Of a stretch of 64,000 nucleotides of DNA, positions 7,809 to 16,685 are shown in pieces. The first letter of the stretch is position 1. The number at the start of each line of letters is the position of its first letter. The stretch comes from LGRD01 sp031415135 (GTDB lineage: Bacteria > Pseudomonadota > Gammaproteobacteria > Burkholderiales > Burkholderiaceae_C): assembly GCA_031415135.1 (NCBI GenBank), contig JANORB010000076.1, positions 1-64,000 of the forward strand, in the 5' to 3' direction. The notes under the pieces were generated by a model. That model did no database searches. It was not told the origin of the DNA and worked only from the letters and a program-made list of their open reading frames with translations. A program made the position numbers and the translations under genes.

Positions 7809-9136
7809 ATGCCGCGGCGCTCACCCGGCTCGGCAGGCGCGGTTCGCGCGCGGCGCACCACCGACAACGCCCGCGCACGTTCGTGCGCAACCGCCGCCGG
7901 CGGGCATGCGCCGGACTGCAGGTAGCTCGTCGCGGCGGCCGTGAGCTTCTCGGCCGGGTCGCCCAGCGATCCACTGAAGTCGTCGCTGACCGCGCAAGTG
8001 GCCGCGATGCCATCGTAGTAGCGCCCCTCGCCCGCAGCGTTGAGCGACTCGAAGTTCACCGCGCTGAAGGTGCTGCCGCATGACGCGGTCGGGTTGAATC
8101 CGAACGGCTTGCCGCAACTCTGCGCGCCCACGGTGACCACGTTCACGTAAGGCTTCAGGCCATTGACAACCAGTTCGCTGGCGGAGCACGTGCGCTCGCC
8201 GGTGAGCACCACCACGCGCGCAAAACCGGTGTCGGTGGCGGCGAAAACATAGTTGGTGTTGCGGGCAGCCTGCTGTGCGCTGTAACTGAGGCGGGTGAAC
8301 AGTTGGCCGTTGTGCGCGCCGCCGGCCACCAGCGAGGCCAGCAGGTTGGACGTGGATATGCGCCCGCCGCCGTTGTAGCGCAGGTCCAGGATCAGCTCGG
8401 TGGCGCCGGCCGAGCGGAACTCGCTGAACGCCGCGGCCAGCGGCGCTTCGGCCTGGCTGATGAAGTCTTTCAGCACCAGGTAGCCGGCCTTGACGCCATT
8501 GGACAGCGTCAGCACGCGTGACACCGGCACCGGCGTGAGCGCGTAGGTCGCCGCGGTCAGCGTCAAGGTGCGGGAACCGGCCGCCGTGGCGAGCTGCACG
8601 CTCAGCGTGTCGCCCTCCCTGGCCGGGCCGAGCACGGTGAAGTCGTTGGCGGCGACGATGTCGGCGGCGCTGCGGCCGTTGATGGCCAGAATCACATCGC
8701 CGCGCACCAGGCCTTGGGCGGCGGCCGGCGACTGCGCCTCGATGAAGCGCACCTTCAGCGGGAGTTGCAGTTCCAGGCCGTTGACGAACAGGCCGTAGCC
8801 CATGGTCCGGCCCTCGCCGAAGAACTGGTTGTAGCTGGCGCTGTCGGAGATGTAGCTCCACCGATCGGCGGGCACCGCGCCGGCGCCGGCGTAGCGCAGT
8901 GCATCGAAGTACTTCTGCAGCGTGTCGTAGGCTGCGGGCTCGGGGTTGGGCGACGCGCCGGACCAGAAATACGAGTCGAGCATGTGGCCGCGCAACCAGC
9001 TCTGCCGGGAATCGAGGTCGCACTGCGCGCTGGCGGCGGCCGGGGTGGATGAGCCGCCGCCGCAACTGCCCAGTGCCATCGCACCGACGATGGCGGTCAG
9101 GACCGCGAGGCGCCGCAGCCGGCTTGAGAACGTCAT
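7793..9136 (-). CDS. S41-family serine protease, lipoprotein
   Basis: A 447-aa exported peptidase of the S41 (C-terminal processing protease/tricorn-like) group. The first 25 residues are a lipoprotein signal ending ALGSC, so it should be anchored at a membrane surface. A PDZ-like segment (LVRGDVILAINGRSAADI) precedes the protease core, which contains LILDLRYNGGG, the nucleophile region TCSASELV and the general-base Lys in SCGKPFG. The Ser and Lys of the catalytic dyad are both visible. Family members cleave C-terminal tails of periplasmic proteins; the substrate here is unknown. It is divergent from valS and ends in a haloperoxidase relic. Confidence 0.87.
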   Translation of the reverse strand: MTFSSRLRRLAVLTAIVGAMALGSCGGGSSTPAAASAQCDLDSRQSWLRGHMLDSYFWSGASPNPEPAAYDTLQKYFDALRYAGAGAVPADRWSYISDSASYNQFFGEGRTMGYGLFVNGLELQLPLKVRFIEAQSPAAAQGLVRGDVILAINGRSAADIVAANDFTVLGPAREGDTLSVQLATAAGSRTLTLTAATYALTPVPVSRVLTLSNGVKAGYLVLKDFISQAEAPLAAAFSEFRSAGATELILDLRYNGGGRISTSNLLASLVAGGAHNGQLFTRLSYSAQQAARNTNYVFAATDTGFARVVVLTGERTCSASELVVNGLKPYVNVVTVGAQSCGKPFGFNPTASCGSTFSAVNFESLNAAGEGRYYDGIAATCAVSDDFSGSLGDPAEKLTAAATSYLQSGACPPAAVAHERARALSVVRRARTAPAEPGERRGMWVSD

Positions 9137-9169
9137 GGCTGATGGTGGTTCGGGCGCATCGCTGCCACC

Positions 9170-9197
9170 TTATCAGGCCGGGTGCGCGACCTACAAT
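9170..9197 (+). promoter_or_regulatory. Probable valS promoter
   Basis: TTATCA (9170-9175), a 16-bp spacer and TACAAT (9192-9197) match the sigma-70 -35 and -10 consensus at 4/6 and 5/6. The predicted start near 9204 leaves an untranslated leader of about 87 nt before valS. I see no T-box or other riboswitch in that leader. Confidence 0.55.
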
Positions 9198-9290
9198 CCC
9201 GGCCTGCCCTTTTTTCACTCTGTTTCACGTGCCTGAATCACCAGCATCAACCGAAACCGCGCCCGGACGGGGCGTGGACCGCGCCCGACC

Positions 9291-12131
9291 ATGACCGACC
9301 TTGCCAAATCGTTCGAACCCGCCGCCATCGAAGCCCGCTGGGGCCCGCTGTGGGAAGCCGCCGGCCTGTACGAGCCGACCCTGGAGACGAGCCGGCCGTC
9401 GTTTTCGATCCAGTTGCCGCCGCCCAATGTGACGGGCACGCTGCACATGGGCCACGCGTTCAACCAGACCATCATGGACTCGTTGACGCGCTACCACCGC
9501 ATGAGAGGCTTCAACACGCTGTGGGTGCCGGGCACCGACCATGCGGGCATCGCCACGCAGATCGTGGTCGAGCGGCAACTCAAGGACCAGGGGCAGTCGC
9601 GCCACGACCTGGGCCGCAAGAACTTCGTCGCCAAGGTGTGGGAGTGGAAGGAACAGTCGGGCTCCACCATCACGCGCCAGATGCGCCGCATGGGCGACTC
9701 GGTGGCCTGGAAGCACGAGTACTTCACGATGGATCACAAGTTGTCCAGCGTGGTGACAGACACTTTCGTGAAGCTGTATGACGAAGGCCTGATCTACCGC
9801 GGCAAGCGGCTGGTGAACTGGGACCCGGTGCTCAAGTCGGCGGTGTCCGACCTGGAAGTGGTGAGCGAAGAGGAAGACGGCTCGCTGTGGCACATCCGCT
9901 ACCCGCTGGTGGATGGGTCGGGCTCGCTGGTGGTGGCCACGACACGGCCGGAGACGATGCTGGGCGACGTGGCGGTGATGGTGCACCCGCAGGACGAGCG
10001 CTATGCCGGCCTCGTCGGCAAGCTCGTCACGCTGCCGTTGTGTGATCGGCAGATTCCGGTGATTGCGGACGAGTACGTGGATCGTGCGTTCGGCACCGGC
10101 GTGGTCAAGGTGACGCCGGCCCACGATGTGAACGACCATGCGGTCGGCCAGCGCCATGGCCTGCCGACGATCGGGGTGCTGACGCTGGGCGCCACGATCA
10201 ACGACAACGCACCGGCGCCCTATCGCGGGCTGGACCGATTTGCCGCGCGCAAGAAGGTGGTTGCCGATCTGGAAGCGCAGGGCCTGCTGGTCGAAGTGAA
10301 GAAGCACAAGCTGGTGGTGCCGCGTTGCGAACGCACCGGGCAGATCGTCGAGCCGATGCTGACCGACCAGTGGTTCGTGGCCACCACCCAAGCCGGCGCC
10401 GACGGCAAGAGCATTGCGCAGAAGGCCATCGAGGCGGTAGAAAACGGGTCGGTGAAGTTCGTGCCCGAGCAATGGGTCAACACCTACAACCAGTGGATGA
10501 AGAACATCCAGGACTGGTGCATCTCGCGCCAGTTGTGGTGGGGGCACCAGATCCCGGCCTGGTACGGCAGTGGCGGCGAGTTGTTCGTCGCCCACGATGA
10601 AGCCGAGGCACGCGACCGCGCGACCGCCGCCGGCTACCTCGGGCCGCTGGTGCGCGACGAAGACGTGCTGGACACCTGGTACTCGTCGGCGCTGGTGCCT
10701 TTTTCGTCGCTCGGCTGGCCTGACAAGACGCGCGAACTCGACCTGTTCCTGCCGTCCAGCGTGTTGGTCACCGGCTTCGACATCATCTTCTTCTGGGTCG
10801 CCCGGATGATCATGATGACGACACATTTCACCGGCCGGGTGCCGTTTCACCACGTCTACATTCACGGCCTGGTGCGCGACTCGCAGGGCCGCAAGATGAG
10901 CAAGTCCGAGGGCAATGTGCTGGACCCGGTCGACCTGATCGATGGCATCGCGCTCGCGCCCTTGCTCGACAAGCGCGCCACCGGCCTGCGCCGGCCCGAG
11001 ACCGCGCCCAAGGTGCGCAAGGAAACCGAGAAGGAGTTCCCCGACGGCATTCCCGCCTTCGGCGCCGACGCGCTGCGCTTCACGTTCGCGTCGCTCGCCA
11101 GCCTGGGCCGCAACATCAACTTCGACACCAAGCGCTGCGAGGGCTATCGCAATTTCTGCAACAAGCTGTGGAACGCGACCAAGTTCGTGTTGATGAACTG
11201 CGAGGGGCAGGACTGCGGCCTGGCCGAGCACACCAAGGCGCAATGTGCGCCGGGTCAGGAATTCCACAATTACCTCAGCTTCTCGCACCCCGATCGCTGG
11301 ATCAGCGGCGAGTTGCAACGCGTGGAAGCGGCGGTGGAAAAGGGCTTCGCCGAGTACCGGCTCGACAATGTCGCCAGCGCGATCTATTCGTTCGTCTGGG
11401 ACGAGTACTGCGACTGGTACATCGAAATCGCCAAGGTGCAACTCCAGGCTGGCAACCCGTCGCAACAGCGCGCCACGCGACGCACGCTGATCCGCGTGCT
11501 GGAAACGATTCTGCGCCTCCTGCACCCCATCACGCCGTTCATCACCGCCGAATTGTGGGAGGCGGTGGCGCCGCTGGCGGGCCGCAAGGCGCCGGGCCAG
11601 AGCATCGTCGTGACGGCCTACCCGCAAGCCCAGCTGGACCGGGTCGATGCCGGGGCCGACGCGTGGGTCGGCAAGCTCAAGGCCGTGGTCGGAATCTGCC
11701 GCGCGCTGCGCAGCGAGATGAGCCTGTCACCCGGGGCCCGGGTGCCGCTGATGGTGGTGGGAGATGAAGCCTTCATTGAAGAGGCCGCGGCGTTGCTGCA
11801 GGCCCTGGTCAAGCTCTCGGCGGTGAATCAGTTCAGTGACGTTGCGGCATTCGCGCAGGCAACCCGCCAGGCGCCGGTGGCGATGCACGGCGAGGCGCGG
11901 CTGGCCCTGCGCGTCGAGATCGACGTGGCGCTGGAAACCGAACGGCTGAAGAAGGAAGTCGATCGCCTGGGCGCCGAGATCGCCAAGGCCAACACCAAGC
12001 TGGGGAATCAGAGCTTCGTGGCGCGCGCACCGGCTGCGGTGGTCGAACAGGAACGCCAGCGCGTTGCCGAATTCACGACGACACAGGGCCGACTGCAAGA
12101 TCAGCTAGCGCGCCTGGGATCGTCGCCCTGA
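9291..12131 (+). CDS. valS: Valyl-tRNA synthetase
   Basis: A 946-aa class Ia aminoacyl-tRNA synthetase that charges tRNA-Val. The HIGH signature is seen in PPPNVTGTLHMGHAF (near residue 45) and the KMSKS loop in GRKMSKSEGNVLDP (near residue 535). Between them lies the CP1 editing domain that removes mischarged threonine (TTRPETMLGD, GTGVVKVTPAHD). The anticodon-binding domain and the C-terminal coiled coil typical of ValS follow (LKKEVDRLGAEIAKANTKL). Length and domain order are as expected. The last 59 bases overlap the 3' end of the convergent dehydrogenase gene. Confidence 0.97.
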   Translation: MTDLAKSFEPAAIEARWGPLWEAAGLYEPTLETSRPSFSIQLPPPNVTGTLHMGHAFNQTIMDSLTRYHRMRGFNTLWVPGTDHAGIATQIVVERQLKDQGQSRHDLGRKNFVAKVWEWKEQSGSTITRQMRRMGDSVAWKHEYFTMDHKLSSVVTDTFVKLYDEGLIYRGKRLVNWDPVLKSAVSDLEVVSEEEDGSLWHIRYPLVDGSGSLVVATTRPETMLGDVAVMVHPQDERYAGLVGKLVTLPLCDRQIPVIADEYVDRAFGTGVVKVTPAHDVNDHAVGQRHGLPTIGVLTLGATINDNAPAPYRGLDRFAARKKVVADLEAQGLLVEVKKHKLVVPRCERTGQIVEPMLTDQWFVATTQAGADGKSIAQKAIEAVENGSVKFVPEQWVNTYNQWMKNIQDWCISRQLWWGHQIPAWYGSGGELFVAHDEAEARDRATAAGYLGPLVRDEDVLDTWYSSALVPFSSLGWPDKTRELDLFLPSSVLVTGFDIIFFWVARMIMMTTHFTGRVPFHHVYIHGLVRDSQGRKMSKSEGNVLDPVDLIDGIALAPLLDKRATGLRRPETAPKVRKETEKEFPDGIPAFGADALRFTFASLASLGRNINFDTKRCEGYRNFCNKLWNATKFVLMNCEGQDCGLAEHTKAQCAPGQEFHNYLSFSHPDRWISGELQRVEAAVEKGFAEYRLDNVASAIYSFVWDEYCDWYIEIAKVQLQAGNPSQQRATRRTLIRVLETILRLLHPITPFITAELWEAVAPLAGRKAPGQSIVVTAYPQAQLDRVDAGADAWVGKLKAVVGICRALRSEMSLSPGARVPLMVVGDEAFIEEAAALLQALVKLSAVNQFSDVAAFAQATRQAPVAMHGEARLALRVEIDVALETERLKKEVDRLGAEIAKANTKLGNQSFVARAPAAVVEQERQRVAEFTTTQGRLQDQLARLGSSP

Positions 12132-13050
12132 ATTCGCGCGAGACCTCGGGCTCGCGGGTCAGCAACTCGTCGATGCGCTTGACCACGGTCCAGGCGCTGC
12201 GCAGGCGCGACTCGCGCGTGGTGCTGGCCAGGCGCGGCGTGGTTTGCAAGGTTTCGATGCCCGCCAGCGGCCGACCCGGCTCCAACGCGCCCGGTTCGAG
12301 ACTGTCGAGCCAGGCGGCGGCGATGCGCCCGCTGGTCAGCGCATCGGCCAATGCCACCTCGTCGAACAAACCCGAGTGGGAGATGCTGACGATCACCTGG
12401 TTGGGTTTGCAGAACTGCAGGAATCGCTCACCCAGCAGCCCTTGATAGCGGCTGAAATAGCTCAGTTGCACGCACACCGCGTCGGCTTGCTCGAGCAGCT
12501 CGCGCAAGCCCAGCGGCCGAACCCGCCAACGCTCCCAGACGCTGTCGTTCGAATGCAAAGAGGGGTCGTAGCCGACCACCCGCGAGCCAAACCCCCCGAG
12601 CATCTGCGACATCGACCGGGCGGCCGGCGCCATGCCCAGCAGGCCGACGGTGGCGGCCCCCAGTTCGCGCCCGACCAGCACCCCGTCGGCGCCCACCACC
12701 GGCACGCGCCGCAGCAGCGACAGCAGCGCACCGACCATGAACTCGGCTTCGGCCTGGGCGCTGGCGGTGCGGCTGCGCACGACCTCCACCTGGGCGCGCG
12801 CGCAGGCGTCGAGATCGATGTTTTCAGCGCCGCTGCTGACACGCCCCACGGCGCGGAGCACCGGCGCATGGCGCAAGGCCTGGGCATCCACGGCCACGCT
12901 GGCGGGCACGATCGTCGCCCGCACCTTGTAGAGCGCCTGGCGGAATGCGCGCGGGTCCTGCGCCAGCTCGGGCGCGAAGCTGACCTCGTGGCGAGCTTCG
13001 AGCCACTGCATCAGTTCGGCTTCCAGCGGTTCGACGATCAACAAATCCAT
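12073..13050 (-). CDS. D-2-hydroxyacid dehydrogenase homologue lacking catalytic residues
   Basis: A 325-aa protein with the two-domain fold of D-isomer-specific 2-hydroxyacid dehydrogenases (SerA/GyaR/FdhA group), which normally reduce 2-oxoacids with NAD(P)H. The substrate domain has GRVSSGAENID, and the later segment GLFDEVALADALTSGRIAAAWLD aligns well. Three functional sites have changed: the NAD motif GxGxxG reads GLLGMAPAAR, the catalytic Arg segment (usually NTSRG) reads SISHSG, and the catalytic His segment (usually TPHIA) reads TPRLA. It is probably not an active dehydrogenase. The start at 13050 is chosen for homology; an ATG 42 nt earlier is possible. Its 3' end overlaps valS by 59 bp. 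Confidence 0.75.
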   Translation of the reverse strand: MDLLIVEPLEAELMQWLEARHEVSFAPELAQDPRAFRQALYKVRATIVPASVAVDAQALRHAPVLRAVGRVSSGAENIDLDACARAQVEVVRSRTASAQAEAEFMVGALLSLLRRVPVVGADGVLVGRELGAATVGLLGMAPAARSMSQMLGGFGSRVVGYDPSLHSNDSVWERWRVRPLGLRELLEQADAVCVQLSYFSRYQGLLGERFLQFCKPNQVIVSISHSGLFDEVALADALTSGRIAAAWLDSLEPGALEPGRPLAGIETLQTTPRLASTTRESRLRSAWTVVKRIDELLTREPEVSREFRATIPGALADLAVGPVSS

Positions 13051-13130
13051 GGGTGCAGAGATTTCTTCACACGCGAGCGAACCCGCCCTCATGCCAGAAT
13101 CGTTCGAGTTTGAAAGGAAATTGTAGTTTC

Positions 13131-13997
13131 ATGAAGATCAACAAGGCGATTTTTCCAGTGGCGGGCCTGGGCACCCGTTTTCTACCTGCCACCAAGGCGC
13201 AGCCGAAGGAAATGCTGCCGGTGGTCGACAAACCCTTGATTCAGTATGCAGTCGAAGAGGCCTATGCGGCCGGCGTGCGCCAGATGATATTCGTGACCGG
13301 CCGCCACAAACGCCCGATCGAAGACCACTTCGACATGACCTTCGAGCTGGAGGTGGCGCTGGAGCAAGCCGGCAAGCAGGAACTGCTCGACGTCGTTCGA
13401 GGCGTCAAGCCCGACGACATGGAGTGCATCTATGTCCGCCAGGCCCAGGCCCTGGGGCTGGGGCACGCGGTGTTGTGCGCGCAGCGCCTGGTGGGCAACG
13501 AGCCGTTTGCCGTGCTGCTGGCCGACGACTTGATGGTGGGAGAAGCGCCCGTGCTCAAGCAGATGGTGGAGCAGTTCAACGAGTGGCGCGTGTCGATCCT
13601 GGCGGTGCAGGAAGTACCGGCCGAACAGACACGGCGCTACGGCATCGTGGCCGGCACCGCGATCAACGACAAGTTGATGGACGTGAGCCGCATCGTCGAG
13701 AAGCCGGCGCCTGAACAAGCGCCTTCACGCCTCGGGGTGGCCGGGCGCTACATCCTGACCCCGGGCGTGTTTCACGAGATATCGAACCAGCAGCGCGGTG
13801 TGGGCGGCGAAATTCAGCTCACCGACGGGATTGCCGGACTGTTGCGGCGTGAGAAGGTTTTTGCATTCCGCTACGAAGGCAGGCGCTACGACTGCGGCAG
13901 CAAGGAAGGTTTTCTGGAAGCCAACGTTGAATTGGCCCTGGCGCATCCTGAACTCGGCCCGGGGTTTCGCGCGTTCCTGAAGTCCTTGCAGATCTGA
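13131..13997 (+). CDS. galU: UTP--glucose-1-phosphate uridylyltransferase
   Basis: A 288-aa nucleotidyltransferase that makes UDP-glucose from UTP and glucose-1-phosphate for polysaccharide and glycolipid synthesis. The N-terminal signature FPVAGLGTRFLPATKAQPKEMLP and the following VDKPLIQYAVEEA are diagnostic of GalU; LLADDLM, VEKPAPEQAPS and GGEIQLTDGI are further conserved blocks. The start at 13131 gives the family length and is preceded by AAGGAAA. The frame extends upstream without homology. It is divergent from the dehydrogenase homologue. Confidence 0.95.
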   Translation: MKINKAIFPVAGLGTRFLPATKAQPKEMLPVVDKPLIQYAVEEAYAAGVRQMIFVTGRHKRPIEDHFDMTFELEVALEQAGKQELLDVVRGVKPDDMECIYVRQAQALGLGHAVLCAQRLVGNEPFAVLLADDLMVGEAPVLKQMVEQFNEWRVSILAVQEVPAEQTRRYGIVAGTAINDKLMDVSRIVEKPAPEQAPSRLGVAGRYILTPGVFHEISNQQRGVGGEIQLTDGIAGLLRREKVFAFRYEGRRYDCGSKEGFLEANVELALAHPELGPGFRAFLKSLQI

Positions 13998-14004
13998 GCA
14001 CCGG

Positions 14005-14022
14005 CCGCCGGCTCAACGGCGG
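14005..14022. repeat. GC hairpin at the galU/tusA convergence
   Basis: CCGCCG, loop GCTCAA, CGGCGG lies 8 nt beyond the galU stop and covers the tusA stop codon. It may slow transcription from both sides; there is no T-tract on either strand, so a true intrinsic terminator is doubtful. Confidence 0.4.
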
Positions 14023-14240
14023 CGCAGCACGTGGATGAACTCGTCGGCGACGTTGGACTGCTCCACGAGTTCATTGCCGGTCTGGCGAGCGAACGCCTGA
14101 AAGTCGCGCATCGAACCCGGGTCGGTGGCGATCACCCTGAGCGTGTCTCCGCTGTTCATCGCCGCCAATGCCTTCTTGGCTTTCAGAATGGGCAGTGGGC
14201 AGTTCAATCCGCGGGTATCAAGCTCTTTCTGGGCTTCCAT
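14013..14240 (-). CDS. tusA: TusA-family sulfur carrier
   Basis: A 75-aa cytoplasmic sulfur-transfer protein. The family signature ELDTRGLNCPLPILKAKKAL holds the single catalytic Cys that carries a persulfide, followed by the beta-alpha-beta core (DTLRVIATDPGSMRDFQAF). TusA relays sulfur from cysteine desulfurase to tRNA 2-thiouridine synthesis or other acceptors. The ATG at 14240 has AGGAAA upstream; an in-frame start 69 nt earlier falls inside the Nudix gene. It is the last gene of a run cysM-Nudix-tusA with gaps of 8 and 14 nt, so all three are probably co-transcribed. Confidence 0.88.
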   Translation of the reverse strand: MEAQKELDTRGLNCPLPILKAKKALAAMNSGDTLRVIATDPGSMRDFQAFARQTGNELVEQSNVADEFIHVLRRR

Positions 14241-14254
14241 GAGGTTTCCTTGTG

Positions 14255-14821
14255 TTACATCGATTCTAGGTCGGCCGAGCGGCCTGGGCGGGGCGGGATT
14301 TCCACCCATTCAGGGGTATGTCCGCGCGCAATGAGCCAGTCGGCCAACGCATAGCCGGTGCCCGCGCGCCAACAGCGCACCGTGGCGGGCGTGAACAGCC
14401 TGTATTCGGCCAGTTCGGGGGACAGCGAAATCTCGCCGCGGGCCAGCGCATGGTAGGCAATGATCACCTGGTTCATGCGCTGAAAGTCGTAGACGCCGAT
14501 CAGCTGAAGGGCGTCGACCGTCAGCGATGTTTCTTCGGCGACCTCGCGGGTGATGCCTTCGGTCGGCGACTCGCCGGCCTCCATGAAACCGGTGATCAGC
14601 CCGAAGCTTTTCCCCGGCCATGCCGCGTTGCGGGCCAGCAGCAATTGCCCGTCGCGGTCGGCCAGTTCGATCACCGCGGCCAGCACCGGCGTCGGGTTGT
14701 TCCAGTGCGTCCACGCGCAGGCCGGGCAGCGCAAGCGGATCACGGGGCCGGCATCCTCTTGCCGGGACAGGCGTTGCAGCGCGGTCGCGCACGAGGGGCA
14801 ATAGAGGCAGGTGTCGGTCAT
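14255..14821 (-). CDS. Nudix hydrolase with zinc ribbon (NudC-like)
   Basis: A 188-aa Nudix hydrolase. The N-terminus carries a four-cysteine zinc ribbon (CPSC near residue 8 and CPAC near residue 33), and the catalytic Nudix box is complete: GFMEAGESPTEGITREVAEE. This arrangement resembles the C-terminal half of NADH pyrophosphatase (NudC), though the SQPWPFPxS motif expected downstream of the box in NudC is not seen, so the substrate is open (NADH, deNADding of RNA, or another nucleotide). The ATG at 14821 is preferred over a TTG two codons earlier. It lies between cysM and tusA. Confidence 0.85.
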   Translation of the reverse strand: MTDTCLYCPSCATALQRLSRQEDAGPVIRLRCPACAWTHWNNPTPVLAAVIELADRDGQLLLARNAAWPGKSFGLITGFMEAGESPTEGITREVAEETSLTVDALQLIGVYDFQRMNQVIIAYHALARGEISLSPELAEYRLFTPATVRCWRAGTGYALADWLIARGHTPEWVEIPPRPGRSADLESM

Positions 14822-14829
14822 GTTCAATC

Positions 14830-15747
14830 TCAGGCCGGGAACACGCCGGTGGACAGGTAGCGGTCACCCCGGTCACACACGACGAACACGATGGTTGCGT
14901 TCTCGACCGCGCTGGCAATTTGCAGCGCCACCCAGCAGGCGCCGGCGGCCGAGATGCCGGCAAAGATTCCTTCTTCGCGGGCCAGGCGGCGCGCCATGTC
15001 TTCGGCATCGGCCTGGCTCACCGAAACGATCTTGTCGATCCACGTCGGGTCGTAGATCTTGGGCAGGTATTCCTGCGGCCATTTGCGGATGCCGGGAATT
15101 CGAGACCCTTCGCTGGGCTGCGCGCCGATCACCTGCACGCCGGCATTGCGCTCCTTCAAATAGCGCGACACGCCGGTGATCGTGCCGGTGGTGCCCATGG
15201 CGCTGACAAAGTGCGTGACGCGCCCGCCGGTGTCGCGCCAGATCTCCGGGCCGGTGGTCTCGTAGTGAACCCGCGGGTTGTCGGCGTTGGCAAACTGGTC
15301 GAGCACCCGGCCCTTGCCATCGCGCTGCATTTGCGCGGCCAGGTCACGCGCGTACTCCATGCCGCCCGAGCGCGGCGTCAACACCAGCTCGGCGCCGAAC
15401 GCCTTCATCGTCTGCGCGCGCTCGATGCTCAAATCCTCCGGCATGATCAACAGCATTCGGTAGCCGCGGATCGCCGCGGCCATGGCCAGCGCAATGCCGG
15501 TGTTGCCCGAGGTCGCCTCGATCAAGGTGTCGCCGGGCTTGATTTCGCCGCGCTCCTCGGCGCGCCGGATCATGCTGATGGCCGGCCTGTCCTTCACCGA
15601 ACCGGCCGGGTTGTTGCCTTCCAGCTTGCCCAGAATCAGGTTGCCGCGCTGCGTTTCGCGCCCCCCGACCACACGAACCAGCCGCACCAGCGGGGTCTGG
15701 CCAATGACGTCTTCAATCGTGTTGTAGCCGGGCGCAGCGTCGCTCAT
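14830..15747 (-). CDS. cysM: Cysteine synthase B
   Basis: A 305-aa PLP-dependent O-acetylserine sulfhydrylase. The PLP lysine is in EGNNPAGSVKDRPAI (near residue 50), the substrate loop is EATSGNTGIALAMAAA, and the phosphate-binding loop is SAMGTTGTITGVSRYL. The conserved GSRIPGIRKWPQEYLP and the overall length match the CysM branch, which can also use thiosulfate. AAGGAG precedes the ATG at 15747; the open frame further upstream runs through a tRNA gene and is not coding. It heads the cysM-Nudix-tusA operon and is divergent from tRNA-Leu. Confidence 0.93.
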   Translation of the reverse strand: MSDAAPGYNTIEDVIGQTPLVRLVRVVGGRETQRGNLILGKLEGNNPAGSVKDRPAISMIRRAEERGEIKPGDTLIEATSGNTGIALAMAAAIRGYRMLLIMPEDLSIERAQTMKAFGAELVLTPRSGGMEYARDLAAQMQRDGKGRVLDQFANADNPRVHYETTGPEIWRDTGGRVTHFVSAMGTTGTITGVSRYLKERNAGVQVIGAQPSEGSRIPGIRKWPQEYLPKIYDPTWIDKIVSVSQADAEDMARRLAREEGIFAGISAAGACWVALQIASAVENATIVFVVCDRGDRYLSTGVFPA

Positions 15748-15833
15748 GGTGTCTCCTTGAGTCATTGTCGCAGGGCGTGCAAGAACCCCAGACCCCCATG
15801 CAATAATGCAACGCGCACGCAGTGAACCCTCTT

Positions 15834-15920
15834 GCCGGAGTGGCGAAATTGGTAGACGCAGGGGACTCAAAATCCCCCGGTGGAAACACTGTGCCGGTTC
15901 GAGTCCGGCCCCCGGCACCA
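15834..15920 (+). tRNA. tRNA-Leu(CAA)
   Basis: An 87-nt class II tRNA with encoded CCA. The acceptor 5' strand is GCCGGAG, the D arm contains GGTAGACGC, the anticodon stem GGGGA/TCCCC encloses CTCAAAA giving anticodon CAA (reads UUG), a variable arm follows and the T loop is TTCGAGT with stem GCCGG/CCGGC. The acceptor stem has one A-C mismatch at the sixth pair (A6 with C67); the other six pairs are Watson-Crick. The rhomboid gene starts 80 nt downstream on the same strand. Confidence 0.96.
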
Positions 15921-15999
15921 CGTGGCTCCCGTTCGTCTTCAGTGCGTGTCGATCCGCGCACGTAGACTCCAGGCCCTGCTTCCCTTCGGAAACCCGCGC

Positions 16000-16590
16000 A
16001 TGCCACCGATGCCTCCCGTCACCCAGGCCCTGCTGCTGATCAACGTCGCAGCGTTTTGCATCGACTATTTTGTCGGCGCCTGGTTCACGCAGCTGTTCGC
16101 GCTGTGGCCGCTGGGCCATGGTTTCCTGCCCTGGCAGGTGGTGAGCTACGCGTTCTTGCACGGCGGCGTCGGCCACCTGTTCTTCAACATGCTGGGCTTG
16201 TGGATGTTCGGCGCCGAGCTGGAGCGGGTCTGGGGTCAACGCCGCTTTGTCCAGTTCTATTCCGCCAGCGTGCTCGCTGCGGCCGCAGCGCAGCTGATCG
16301 TGACCTGGCTGCTCGGCTCGGTCTACCCTACCGTGGGGGCATCGGGCGGCCTGTTCGGCTTGCTGCTGGCCTTCGGCATGACATTCCCGAACCGCACGAT
16401 CATTCCGCTGTTCCCACCGATCCCGATGAAGGCCAAGGTCTTCGTGGCGATCTATGGCGCATTGGAGCTGTTCCTGGGCGTCACCGGAACGGCCTCGGGG
16501 GTGGCGCACTTCGCCCACCTGGGCGGCATGCTGGGCGGCTTTCTGGTGCTTCGCTACTGGCGCGGGCAGTCCCCGTTCAGCAGGCGCTGA
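16000..16590 (+). CDS. Rhomboid-family intramembrane serine protease
   Basis: A 196-aa membrane protein with about six transmembrane helices. It has the rhomboid features WQVVSYAFLHGGVGHLFFNMLGLWMFG (loop 1 and the HxxxN region), ELERVWG, the catalytic serine in VGASGGLFGLL and the catalytic histidine in HFAHLGGMLGG. Rhomboids cut transmembrane segments within the inner membrane. The start at 16000 is chosen because the open frame upstream overlaps the tRNA; a second ATG nine bases on is equally possible. The substrate is unknown. Confidence 0.92.
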   Translation: MPPMPPVTQALLLINVAAFCIDYFVGAWFTQLFALWPLGHGFLPWQVVSYAFLHGGVGHLFFNMLGLWMFGAELERVWGQRRFVQFYSASVLAAAAAQLIVTWLLGSVYPTVGASGGLFGLLLAFGMTFPNRTIIPLFPPIPMKAKVFVAIYGALELFLGVTGTASGVAHFAHLGGMLGGFLVLRYWRGQSPFSRR

Positions 16591-16685
16591 ACCCACCACG
16601 CAGCGCGCCGCCAAATCCCTGAGCTTCACAGGGAACCCGCAAAAGCACATGCTTGGGCCTTGTGCGAAGCAGTGCGGAGGCGGCC

